Assembly (NCBI GenBank): GCA_028285415.1
Contig: JANQPF010000032.1
Location: forward strand, 24,978 to 88,977
Length of the DNA: 64,000 bases
Direction of reading: 5' to 3'
DNA from: Pseudomonadales bacterium
Lineage (GTDB): Bacteria > Pseudomonadota > Gammaproteobacteria > Pseudomonadales > Azotimanducaceae
Part shown: positions 26,904-34,542 of the stretch, piece after piece
Position numbering within the stretch: the first letter of the stretch is position 1
How the letters are laid out: every line of letters begins with the position of its first letter
The notes under the pieces: model-generated
The model's input: the letters and a program-made list of their open reading frames with translations, nothing else
Database searches by the model: none
What the model was told of the DNA's origin: nothing
Program-made: the position numbers and the translations under genes

Positions 26904-27869
26904 CTACTTGCCTGCGAGCCGTTCGACGACGGGGGCGAAGCTCTCCATGTTGTCCTTGCCGACGGTGATGTAGGAAATGCCATGCAGCTCGCGACGGCGT
27001 TCCAGCTCGTCGCAGATGGCGTCCACCGAACCGAAGAGCGCGTGCGGGTGTTTGAGCATGTCCTCTTCGGAGAGGCCAAACATCTCTGCGAACGGTCCGA
27101 GCACGGGGCTTGGATCGTCCATGACAAACGTAAAGTAGGCTCCAATCTCGATTTCAAGATCGGCAAAGCGATCGCCCGCGCCTTCTTTGATCCAACCGAC
27201 TTTCTTCTGCGTTTCCGCTTCGGATGACAGCTGCACGCCGTCCGGACCGATCATGCCGGAGCGGTTGTTGAAGTTCAGACTGACGATATCCGCCTCACGG
27301 CCGGCCAGACGCAGAATGCGCGGACTGCCGCCGCCGATCATGATTGGCGCACGTCCCACCGGCTTAGGATCCCCTTCGAAATCCTTCCAGTGAATCGTGT
27401 TGTTGTCGACGCTGACGACGCCGTCACCACGGAACGCCTTGACCCCTTCAATGACGTCGGCGAGGCGATCGATGCGCACCGCGGGCTCGTCCATGTTCAA
27501 ACCCAGCGCTGCATATTCTTCTTTGATCCAACCGGCACCGAGACCAAATTCGAGCCTGCCGCCGGACAGCTTGTCGATGGTCATGGCCGATTTAATCAGC
27601 ACCACGGGGTTGTGATAGTCGATACAGAACACCCGGCACCCGATGTTGATCGAACTTGTCACCGCTGCTGCATAGGCCATCGCCGGGATGGCCGCAAGAT
27701 TCTGTACCGGGTGGTTGGCACGCTCCAGTGCCGGACCCTGCCCGAGAATGTGATCGGCGAGATGGAACGCGGAGTAGCCGAGCGACTCCGCCTGCGTGGC
27801 CTGTGCCGCCCAATCTTCGCCCGAATCGGCGTTAAACGACTGCACGCCAAATCGAAATGGCTTCGCCAT
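26904..27869 (-). CDS. LLM class oxidoreductase (F420/flavin-dependent type)
   Basis: A 321-residue luciferase-like TIM-barrel protein. 'RFGVQSFNADSGEDWAAQATQAESLGYSAFHLADHI', 'INIGCRVFCIDYHNPVVLIKSAMTIDKLSGGRLEFGLGAGWIKEEYAALG' and 'PIMIGGGSPRILRLAGREADIVSLNF' are typical of the LLM group that in actinobacteria is F420-dependent; proteobacterial members may use FMN or F420, and the cofactor cannot be decided here. AGGAGG nine bases before the ATG supports the start. Third gene of the operon Rieske-SDR-LLM-aminotransferase. Confidence 0.85.
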   Translation of the reverse strand: MAKPFRFGVQSFNADSGEDWAAQATQAESLGYSAFHLADHILGQGPALERANHPVQNLAAIPAMAYAAAVTSSINIGCRVFCIDYHNPVVLIKSAMTIDKLSGGRLEFGLGAGWIKEEYAALGLNMDEPAVRIDRLADVIEGVKAFRGDGVVSVDNNTIHWKDFEGDPKPVGRAPIMIGGGSPRILRLAGREADIVSLNFNNRSGMIGPDGVQLSSEAETQKKVGWIKEGAGDRFADLEIEIGAYFTFVMDDPSPVLGPFAEMFGLSEEDMLKHPHALFGSVDAICDELERRRELHGISYITVGKDNMESFAPVVERLAGK

Positions 27870-27895
27870 GCTCCGCTTCCTCCTCTACCGGGCTT

Positions 27896-28654
27896 TTAGA
27901 ACTGGATACGCTTGGTAATACCGCCGTCAATCACCACGTTGGTACCGGTGGTAAATCCAGCCAGCGGGCTCGCCAGGAATACCGCCTGCGCAGCAACCTC
28001 GTCAGCCGTGCCCATGCGTCCCATCGGGATGTCCGCAATCGTGGCGTCGTAGAACGCCGTCATGTGCTGCTTGATTTGATCCCAGGATCCGCCCTCGATG
28101 AAAATCGGTCCGGGGCTGATCGCGTTGACGCGAATGCCCTTGGGTGCCAGATCCTGCGCGAGCGCCCCGTTGTAGTTGAGGAGCGCCGCCTTCAGCGCGT
28201 TGTACGGACCCGCCTGCATGAACTTTTCCAGCGCTGCGGTCGTCGAGATGAGCAGTACGCTCGCGTTGTCGGATTTTTCGAGGTGCTCCATGGAGCCTTC
28301 CACCATGCGTACCGCGCCGAGCATGTCGTACTCGAGGTGACGACGCCACGCGTCTTCCCCCTGCGCACCGCCGCCGCTGACGTTGGAAACGATGCAGTCG
28401 ATACCGCCGAGCGCTTCGGCGCTGGCATCAATCCAGGCTTTGAACGCGTCGCCATCACCTACGTCGACAGCCTGCCCGAAAGCGGTCACGCCCTTGGCGC
28501 TGAGATCAGCAACCGCCGCTTCCACTTCTTCGGCGTTCCGCGCACAGATGGCGACGTTGCCACCTTCGTCTGCGAAGGAGTTGGCGATGGCCCGGCCGAT
28601 GCCTTTGGTGCCACCGGTGATGAGCGCTTTGGAACCTTTGATTTTTAAGTCCAT
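27896..28654 (-). CDS. short-chain dehydrogenase/reductase
   Basis: A 252-residue classical SDR: 'KALITGGTKGIGRAIANSFADEGGNVAICARNAEEV' (TGGTKGIG; Arg after beta 2 suggests NADP), 'IVSNVSGGG' in place of NNAG, 'LLISTTAALEKF' with the catalytic Ser region, and 'YNALK' as Y-x3-K, ending 'VIDGGITKRIQF'. The missing NNAG and the 'SNVSGGG' variant occur in some 3-oxoacyl reductase-like SDRs. The substrate is unknown. Second gene of the Rieske-SDR-LLM-aminotransferase operon; AGAGGA before the ATG supports the start. Confidence 0.88.
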   Translation of the reverse strand: MDLKIKGSKALITGGTKGIGRAIANSFADEGGNVAICARNAEEVEAAVADLSAKGVTAFGQAVDVGDGDAFKAWIDASAEALGGIDCIVSNVSGGGAQGEDAWRRHLEYDMLGAVRMVEGSMEHLEKSDNASVLLISTTAALEKFMQAGPYNALKAALLNYNGALAQDLAPKGIRVNAISPGPIFIEGGSWDQIKQHMTAFYDATIADIPMGRMGTADEVAAQAVFLASPLAGFTTGTNVVIDGGITKRIQF

Positions 28655-28685
28655 CTGTGTGTCCTCTCGATTGTGTTTAGTATCG

Positions 28686-28994
28686 TCATGACCGTGTCAC
28701 GTCAACGCATACCTTGCCATTCTCAATCTGCACTGGAAAGCGTTGTATGGGTATCTGCGCCGGCGCTGCAAGACAGGCGCCGGTCCGTACGTCGAAGCGG
28801 GCGCCGTGCAACGGGCAGGTGATCTCAAATCCCCTGAGCCGTCCCGCCGCCAGCGACTGGCGCGCGTGACTGCACTGGCCGTGTACCGCGTAGAAGCCGC
28901 CTTCGACATGACAGAGCAGCACGTCCACACCCGCAACCTTCAATAAGGCCGCCTGCCCTTCACCGAGATCGGCAATGGATATGGTTGGTGTCAC
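28686..28994 (-). CDS. Rieske [2Fe-2S] ferredoxin-type protein
   Basis: A 102-residue soluble Rieske domain. The cluster ligands are visible as C-x-H in 'GQCSHARQSL' and C-x2-H in 'ITCPLHGARFD'. It resembles the small ferredoxin components of ring-hydroxylating dioxygenases and NirD-like proteins and would carry single electrons in the cytoplasm. It is the first gene of the minus-strand operon with an SDR, an LLM oxidoreductase and an aminotransferase. No terminal oxygenase alpha subunit or dedicated reductase is in the window, so its redox partner is open; the P450 at 31669 is a possible but unproven client. Confidence 0.88.
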   Translation of the reverse strand: MTPTISIADLGEGQAALLKVAGVDVLLCHVEGGFYAVHGQCSHARQSLAAGRLRGFEITCPLHGARFDVRTGACLAAPAQIPIQRFPVQIENGKVCVDVTRS

Positions 28995-29001
28995 GAGCTA
29001 T

Positions 29002-29048
29002 CCCCTCGGCGAGTATGTGAGGGGCAAAACCGTCAGTCAAGACGGTTT
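29002..29048. promoter_or_regulatory. two inverted repeats between divergent genes
   Basis: CCCCTC (29002-29007) pairs with GAGGGG (29019-29024), and AAACCGTC (29027-29034) pairs perfectly with GACGGTTT (29041-29048) around a 6-base loop. They fill the space between the divergent Rieske operon (start 28994) and the oxidoreductase gene (start 29106), where operators are expected. Confidence 0.4.
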
Positions 29049-29105
29049 CCCTGCAGGGCATCGTTCGACATAATTTCGCTCCCAGTTACCCGCCTGACAA
29101 ACGAC

Positions 29106-30125
29106 ATGAATGATGCAACCGCCGCCAACAACCGCCAGTACCTGCTCGCCGCGCGCCCCCAGGGTATGGTCAAAACGAGCGACTTCGAATACCGCCAGAT
29201 TGACATACCCGAGATTGGTCCGGGTGAGGTCCTGATCCGCACCACGCGCATCTCGCTGGACCCGTCCATGCGCGGACAGATGGAAAACCGCGCAGACTAT
29301 GTGGCACCGCTCGAAATCGGCGACGTCATGCGTGCCGGGGGTACGGGTGAGGTTGTTGCCTCAAACAACGAACGGTACAAGGTTGGTGACAAGGTCACGG
29401 GCACATTTGGCATGCAGGACTACTGCGTCAGCGACGGGAAGAACCCGCCTTTCCGCGTCTACCCATCCGACATCAGTCCTGAACAGGCGCTCGGCGTGCT
29501 GGGCGGTACCGGCATGACCGCCTACTTCGGCCTCCTGGATCTGGGTGAACCCAAAGCGGGCGACATGGTCGTGATATCGGGCGCTGCGGGGGCAACGGGC
29601 AGCGTCGCGGGACAGATTGCCAAGATCAAAGGTTGCACCGTCGTCGGCATGGCAGGCAGCGACGAAAAATGCCGCTGGCTGACCGAAGAGCTCGGCTTCG
29701 ACGCCGCTATCAACTACAAAACCCAGGACGTGGCCTCCGAACTCGACCGACTCTGCCCCGACGGCATCAACATATACTTCGACAACGTCGGCGGTGAGAT
29801 TCTGGATATCTGCCTTGAGCGCATTGCCATGAATGCCCGCGTCGTGATCTGCGGCGGCATCAGCCGCTACAACGCCGAAGGTCCGGTTCCAGGACCAAAA
29901 AACTACTTCAACCTGGTGTTTCGCCGCGCGCGGATGGAAGGGTTCATTGTGCTCGACTACGCAGCCCGGTTTCCCGAGGCCATAGCCGAGATGCAGGCCT
30001 GGATGGAGCAGGGTCTGATCAAGCAGCATGCAACCGTGATCGAAGGCTTCGAGAATCTACCCAGCGCGCTGATACAGCTCTTCGAAGGCGTCAACACGGG
30101 CAAGCTGATGGTGAAGGTCGACTGA
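29106..30125 (+). CDS. NADP-dependent medium-chain oxidoreductase (curcumin/alkenal reductase-like)
   Basis: A 339-residue zinc-free MDR protein. Characteristic parts are 'QYLLAARPQGMVKTSDFEYRQIDIPEIGPGEVLIRTTRISLDPSMRGQM' at the N-terminus, 'GVLGGTGMTAYFGLLDLGEPKAGDMVVISGAAGATGSVAGQIAKIKGCTVVGMAGSDEKC' for nucleotide binding, and 'DNVGGEILDICLERIAMNARVVICGGISRYN'. This is the leukotriene B4 12-hydroxydehydrogenase/CurA group, which reduces the C=C bond of alpha,beta-unsaturated ketones and aldehydes with NADPH. Strong Shine-Dalgarno is not evident. The gene converges with the ThuA gene. Confidence 0.92.
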   Translation: MNDATAANNRQYLLAARPQGMVKTSDFEYRQIDIPEIGPGEVLIRTTRISLDPSMRGQMENRADYVAPLEIGDVMRAGGTGEVVASNNERYKVGDKVTGTFGMQDYCVSDGKNPPFRVYPSDISPEQALGVLGGTGMTAYFGLLDLGEPKAGDMVVISGAAGATGSVAGQIAKIKGCTVVGMAGSDEKCRWLTEELGFDAAINYKTQDVASELDRLCPDGINIYFDNVGGEILDICLERIAMNARVVICGGISRYNAEGPVPGPKNYFNLVFRRARMEGFIVLDYAARFPEAIAEMQAWMEQGLIKQHATVIEGFENLPSALIQLFEGVNTGKLMVKVD

Positions 30126-30132
30126 AGAGGCA

Positions 30133-30903
30133 TTACCGCTCAGCGACCCAGCGAATGGCGTTGCCGAGCAGCTGACGGAAACAGGGATTGGCGTACGCCT
30201 GCGGGTCATCACCGCACTGCAGATAAACGATGCGGCTCTTGCCCACGGTCCTCGTCCAGCCAATCAGATTGCTGCCCGGCTCGTGCTCCCAGCCGTCGTT
30301 GTCGAACATTTTACCGTCGCGCACCACGGCGGCTGCCGAATAGAAGTTATCCCGAACGAACGCGTGGTCACTCACGAGGAGAGGCTCGACGTCGTCTTCG
30401 AACACTTCGTAGAGATACAGCTCGTCCGTGATTGAGAACTGTGACGGCACGCCCTCGGTCACCGGGTGATCCGCCACGACGCTCACGTTGTGCGTCACCT
30501 CGTGGCGGTAGCCCGAGTCCTGACACTGTACGCCGCGCAGGGATCCCGGCATGTACAGAAAACGTCCGCCGATGATCTCCGCGTATTCGTCCCAGGCTGG
30601 CCAGCCCGCAATGGCGTGGTGCAGAAAAACGAAGCCGTGCCCGGACGCCACCAGCTCGAGAAACCGCTCGCGATAGCGCGGTGTGGGTTCCAGAAACTCC
30701 GGACCGCCGGGTTGGAAATTGATCCCCGGCATGTCGTAGAGCACAAACGCATCGTATGCGTCGGCCTCATCGACGTTGAAAAGCGCCTGGGCGGCCGGCT
30801 GCTCGACGAGGGTCCAATTGACGTGCTCGAGCTCGTCGAAGACCGCGTAGAACGGTTCGCGCTCGTACGGATGGCCCTTGGTGACTAGAAGAATTTCCTG
30901 CAT
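30133..30903 (-). CDS. ThuA-like domain protein
   Basis: A 256-residue protein with the class-I-glutamine-amidotransferase-like fold of ThuA proteins: 'ILLVTKGHPYEREPFYAVFDELE', 'VLYDMPGI', 'GHGFVFLHHAIAGWPAWDEYAEIIGGRFLYMPG' and 'DELYLYEVFEDDVEPLLVSDH', ending 'IVYLQCGDDPQAYANPCFRQLLGNAIRWV'. ThuA-like proteins occur in sugar and lactone metabolism, but the activity of this branch is unknown. The ATG at 30903 with GGGGGAGA three bases upstream is used; the frame is open further. It is divergent from the TetR gene with 49 bases between starts, so the regulator may control it. Confidence 0.82.
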   Translation of the reverse strand: MQEILLVTKGHPYEREPFYAVFDELEHVNWTLVEQPAAQALFNVDEADAYDAFVLYDMPGINFQPGGPEFLEPTPRYRERFLELVASGHGFVFLHHAIAGWPAWDEYAEIIGGRFLYMPGSLRGVQCQDSGYRHEVTHNVSVVADHPVTEGVPSQFSITDELYLYEVFEDDVEPLLVSDHAFVRDNFYSAAAVVRDGKMFDNDGWEHEPGSNLIGWTRTVGKSRIVYLQCGDDPQAYANPCFRQLLGNAIRWVAER

Positions 30904-30952
30904 CGCTCTCCCCCCTCTGCCCACGTTGGCTCGCTTCGGCTGAACCACTACA

Positions 30953-31666
30953 ATGACAGGCCATTTCAAAGCAAGGGCGCCCCCTTTGGCAAGCGAGACA
31001 AGCCAGACTGTCGCTCCGAGTGCCACTGCCCGCAAGGGTGAGCTCACCTGGCAACAGACCAAAAGTCAGCTCACACGCAACGCCATCCTGCAGGCTGCCG
31101 TGGACTGTTTCTACGAGCTCGGTTATGCCAACACCACAACCGAGAACATTGCCAACCGGGCTGGCGTCAGCCGCGGCGCGATGCTGCATCACTTCCCGAA
31201 CCGCAACGACCTGATTCAAGCGACGGTTCGCTACCTTAACCAGCAGCGCATCGAAGGATTTGCCCGGGAAGAATCGGCCGCCCAGCGTGGCGCCGAGTAT
31301 TCCCGCATTGAAGAAGGCATCGACGCCTACTGGGAGCTGTTGAAGTCGCCCGTGTTCATCGTCTTCAACGAACTCAAGGTGGCATCGCGCACCGACCCCG
31401 AGCTTGCTGCGGCCGTGCGCCCGGCGCTCATCGAATTCGAGTCCGCCTGGTACGCCGCCGTCAAAGACGTGTTTCCCGATCTTGCCCTGTCCGAGGCCTT
31501 CGAACGCGCCAACTATCTCACCAAATTTCTGCTCGAGGGCATGGCTGTCGCTCGCACGACCGGCGGCGAAAAAGTCCCGGAGCAGATGATGCTGGCCTGG
31601 TTGAAACGCGAGCTGCGGCGCAGCTTTCAAGACGTCCTCGGCTCGGTCAAACGCAAAGAGGTGTGA
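30953..31666 (+). CDS. TetR/AcrR family transcriptional regulator
   Basis: A 237-residue TetR-type repressor. The DNA-binding helix-turn-helix is near residues 38-85: 'LTRNAILQAAVDCFYELGYANTTTENIANRAGVSRGAMLHHFPNRNDLIQATVRYL'. The C-terminal helical domain would bind a ligand, probably an acyl-CoA or hydrophobic small molecule. The first ATG (30953) lacks a clear Shine-Dalgarno; a TTG at 30986 is an alternative start. Its stop overlaps the ribosome binding site of the P450 gene (GAGGTG inside its last codons), so regulator and P450 are co-expressed, and the divergent ThuA gene is a likely second target. Confidence 0.9.
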   Translation: MTGHFKARAPPLASETSQTVAPSATARKGELTWQQTKSQLTRNAILQAAVDCFYELGYANTTTENIANRAGVSRGAMLHHFPNRNDLIQATVRYLNQQRIEGFAREESAAQRGAEYSRIEEGIDAYWELLKSPVFIVFNELKVASRTDPELAAAVRPALIEFESAWYAAVKDVFPDLALSEAFERANYLTKFLLEGMAVARTTGGEKVPEQMMLAWLKRELRRSFQDVLGSVKRKEV

Positions 31667-31668
31667 TC

Positions 31669-32907
31669 ATGAGCGATCTGGTCGACGCGCACAGTCTGGC
31701 GGAAATCGACATTCAGGAATGTCCGTGGGACTACTACCGCGACATGCACAAGCGTGGTTTTTACTTCGACGAGCACCTCGGCATGTACGTTTGCGCAAAC
31801 TACAAGCTGATGCGCGAGATCATGCGCAACACGCGAGTCTTCTCCAACGTCAACAGCCAGAACATTGCGCACATGCGCCCGCCACCGCCGGAGGTGGTCG
31901 AGCTGCAGAAAGCCTCCGAGCGCCCCGTGAACATTCTTGTCTCATCGGACCCTCCGGAACACGGACGCGTGCGCAGCCTTCTCGATGACCCCTTCCGCTC
32001 GCGGGAGATCATGCAGCGCAGACCGCAGATCCGCGAGATCGTGAATCAAGCGATTGATGGGTTCATCGACCGCGGCGAGTGTGAGGTTGTGACCGAGTTT
32101 GCAATCCCTATTCCGGTCACCGTCATCGCCGACGTGCTGGGGCTCGACCGCAGCTACGCCGGCAAGATCAAGCTGTGGTCGGACGCTTCGGTGGAACCGC
32201 TCGGCATGATGATCAGCGATGAGCGATGGATCGAATGTGCTCGAGAAATCAAACACTTTCAGGATTTCATTACCGAGGAGCTGAACGCACGCAGAGACGA
32301 TCCACGGGAAGATCTGCTGACGCACCTGGTGACGTCGCGCGACCCCGACGGCAATCCGCTGACTCTCGGTGAAATGCTCGGCGTCACCCAGCAGCTCCTC
32401 GTGGCGGGCAACGAAACCACCACCAACGGCATCGCCGCGGGCGTTCAGCTTCTGATCGAGAATCCCGACCAGCAGCAGCGGCTGCGCGACGAGCCGGAGC
32501 ACATGCTCACGTTCGTCAATGAGGCGCTGCGCCTCGAGTCACCCGTCCAGGGACTTTTCCGCGTGGTCCTCGAAGACACGGAAATCGAAGGGACTGCCGT
32601 GCCCGCCGGTGCCCGCATCATGCTGCGCTACGCCGCGGCCAATCGCGATCCGGGTAAGTATCAAGGGCCCGACAAGCTCGACGTCTGCCGCCGCAATGCG
32701 GGCACGCACGTGGGTTTCGGCGCAGGCATTCACCACTGTCTCGGTGCCAACCTGGCGCGTGAGGAGATGTTGCAGGCTTTCACCCTGCTGCTCGAACGTG
32801 TGGAAAACCTCGCGTTTGCGACCGACGCGCCACTCGAGCATCACCCGTCGATGATTCTGCGCGGCTTGAAAGCCCTGCCGATCGCTTTCCGTATGCGTTC
32901 AGCCTGA
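31669..32907 (+). CDS. cytochrome P450
   Basis: A 412-residue soluble bacterial P450. All hallmark motifs are present: oxygen-activating I-helix 'LLVAGNETTTNGIA', K-helix ExxR as 'EALRLE', and the heme loop 'HVGFGAGIHHCLGANLAR' with Cys357 as thiolate ligand. The N-terminal region 'HMRPPPPEVVELQKA' and 'ILVSSDPPEHGRVRSLLDDPF' is typical of class I P450s acting on terpenoids, steroids or fatty acids. The ATG at 31669 is chosen because GAGGTG lies five bases upstream. It is translationally linked to the TetR gene. No ferredoxin or ferredoxin reductase gene lies directly beside it. Confidence 0.95.
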   Translation: MSDLVDAHSLAEIDIQECPWDYYRDMHKRGFYFDEHLGMYVCANYKLMREIMRNTRVFSNVNSQNIAHMRPPPPEVVELQKASERPVNILVSSDPPEHGRVRSLLDDPFRSREIMQRRPQIREIVNQAIDGFIDRGECEVVTEFAIPIPVTVIADVLGLDRSYAGKIKLWSDASVEPLGMMISDERWIECAREIKHFQDFITEELNARRDDPREDLLTHLVTSRDPDGNPLTLGEMLGVTQQLLVAGNETTTNGIAAGVQLLIENPDQQQRLRDEPEHMLTFVNEALRLESPVQGLFRVVLEDTEIEGTAVPAGARIMLRYAAANRDPGKYQGPDKLDVCRRNAGTHVGFGAGIHHCLGANLAREEMLQAFTLLLERVENLAFATDAPLEHHPSMILRGLKALPIAFRMRSA

Positions 32908-32912
32908 GGGGC

Positions 32913-34430
32913 CTATTCTTCCCAGAACGGCGCACGCAGCTTGCGCTTGTTGATCTTGCCCATGGTGTTGCGGCCGAGGTCGTCCACCCAGTCGAGGCTC
33001 CGCGGACACTTGTAGTGGGAAAGCTGGTCGCGGCACCAGGCGAGCACTTCCTCGGCGGGCACCGGCTCACCCTTGGCAATGGCGAGCGCCTTCAGCTCCT
33101 CACCCATTTCTGCATGCGGCACCCCAATACAGGCGACGTCGAGAATGGCGGGGTGCTCGATCAGGACCTGTTCTGCCTCCGCGGGGTAAATATTCACACC
33201 GCCGGAAACGACCATGTCGCTGAAGCGATCCGTAATGAAGACATAGCCGTCCTCGTTCATGTAGGCAATTTCACCCAGCGTGAAAACGCCGGGCGCTATG
33301 TGCGCCGCCGCGGACTTCTCCGGATCGTTGTGATAAATGACACCACGCCCGGTCTCGTCCTTGAAGAAGAGCCGTCCTTCTTCGTTGGGACCGAGCTCGT
33401 TGCCGTCATCGTCGAGAATGAGGGCGGTAAAAGGCGGGATGGCCTTGCCGACGGATCCCGGGTTCTCCATCCACTCTTCCGAGGTAATCATGCAGGTTGT
33501 GCCCACCTCGCTTGCGCCGTAGGCATCGACGAACACCGGCCCCCACCATTCGATCATCGCCTTCTTGACGTCCACCGGACATTTGGCGCCGGTGTGCGAA
33601 ATGCTGGTCAGCGAGCTCACGTCGTATCTGGCTTTGACGTCGTCGGGTAACGCGAGCAGACGCACGAAGTGGGTTGGCACCATGACGCTGTTGCCAACCT
33701 TATACTTTTCAATAGCTTGCAACGTTTTCTCAGCATCGAATCGACCTAGAATCACGCTTGCTACACCCGCCGCGAGCAGCCGCGCACCGGACAGCGGTCC
33801 GGTGTGATACATGGGCCCAACGACCATGTGAACGCCACGGTCGGCCCGCGGGTCCATTTTCAGGTTGGCGAGATGTTCACCCACCGTGTCGCCACCGGCG
33901 AACATGGTCGGCGGCAGCTCCGTGCCTTTCGGCCGGCCCGTGGTGCCGGAGGTATAGAGCAGATTCGGGCGCGGTGCGCGGGATTCGTCCGCCGGTTCTG
34001 CCGACTGCTCGGCAAGCCACGCTTCCCAGGGCAACGCCCCCTCGGCTTCGCCGTGCCAGGCAACGACGACCGGCACCCCCGTCTGGGCGGCAGCGTCCAC
34101 CGCCCGCTCGAGGGTTCTGGCGTCTGCAAAAAGGACACGCACCCCGGCATCACCGAGGATGTAGGCCACCTCATCCGCCGTCAGGTGAAAATTGACCGGC
34201 ACCACCGAAGCACCGGCAATCAGACCACCAAGATTTGCCATTGCGGTCTCCACCGCATTTTCGGCAAAGACGGCCACGCGGCGATTCTCGCCGAGATCGT
34301 ATTGATTCAAACCGTTGGCAACGCGATTCAACGTATCGTCGATGTCCGCCCAGGTCATCTCCCGGTTTTCGTCGCGGAGCGCAATTTCCTGCGGCCGGGA
34401 GACGGCCAGTTCAGCGCTGAATGTTGGCAC
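32913..34430 (-). CDS. AMP-binding acyl-CoA synthetase
   Basis: A 505-residue adenylate-forming enzyme. Core motifs: 'LLYTSGTTGRPKGTELPP' (phosphate loop), 'DAYGASEVGTTC' (adenine pocket), 'FITDRFSDMVVSGGVNIYPAEAEQVL' (hinge and A8), and near the end 'GRNTMGKINKRKLR' with the adenylation lysine. The usual T-G-D of motif A7 reads T-L-G-E, a variant known in acyl-CoA ligase subfamilies for bulky acids. It activates a carboxylic acid to its CoA thioester with ATP. GTG start at 34430 with GGGGGG eight bases upstream. Converges with the P450 gene (5 bases), suggesting oxidation plus CoA activation of the same compound class. Confidence 0.92.
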   Translation of the reverse strand: MPTFSAELAVSRPQEIALRDENREMTWADIDDTLNRVANGLNQYDLGENRRVAVFAENAVETAMANLGGLIAGASVVPVNFHLTADEVAYILGDAGVRVLFADARTLERAVDAAAQTGVPVVVAWHGEAEGALPWEAWLAEQSAEPADESRAPRPNLLYTSGTTGRPKGTELPPTMFAGGDTVGEHLANLKMDPRADRGVHMVVGPMYHTGPLSGARLLAAGVASVILGRFDAEKTLQAIEKYKVGNSVMVPTHFVRLLALPDDVKARYDVSSLTSISHTGAKCPVDVKKAMIEWWGPVFVDAYGASEVGTTCMITSEEWMENPGSVGKAIPPFTALILDDDGNELGPNEEGRLFFKDETGRGVIYHNDPEKSAAAHIAPGVFTLGEIAYMNEDGYVFITDRFSDMVVSGGVNIYPAEAEQVLIEHPAILDVACIGVPHAEMGEELKALAIAKGEPVPAEEVLAWCRDQLSHYKCPRSLDWVDDLGRNTMGKINKRKLRAPFWEE

Positions 34431-34462
34431 TTGGTGTTCCCCCCAAAATTGGAACGCGTTAT

Positions 34463-34481
34463 TATAATCCGTTCGTTTATA
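34463..34481. promoter_or_regulatory. AT-rich divergent promoter/operator candidate
   Basis: In the 112-base gap between the divergent acyl-CoA synthetase and E1-alpha genes, TATAA (34463-34467) and TTATA (34477-34481) flank TCCGTTCGT. The same stretch contains TATAAT readable as a -10 element on either strand (ATTATAAT is palindromic). It is the most AT-rich segment around and a good candidate for shared control, though arms are short. Confidence 0.35.
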
Positions 34482-34542
34482 TCAAACCATTCTACGCGAT
34501 ACACTTTGCCGTCCAACGGGCGGTCTTGAAGGGGGACACGTT

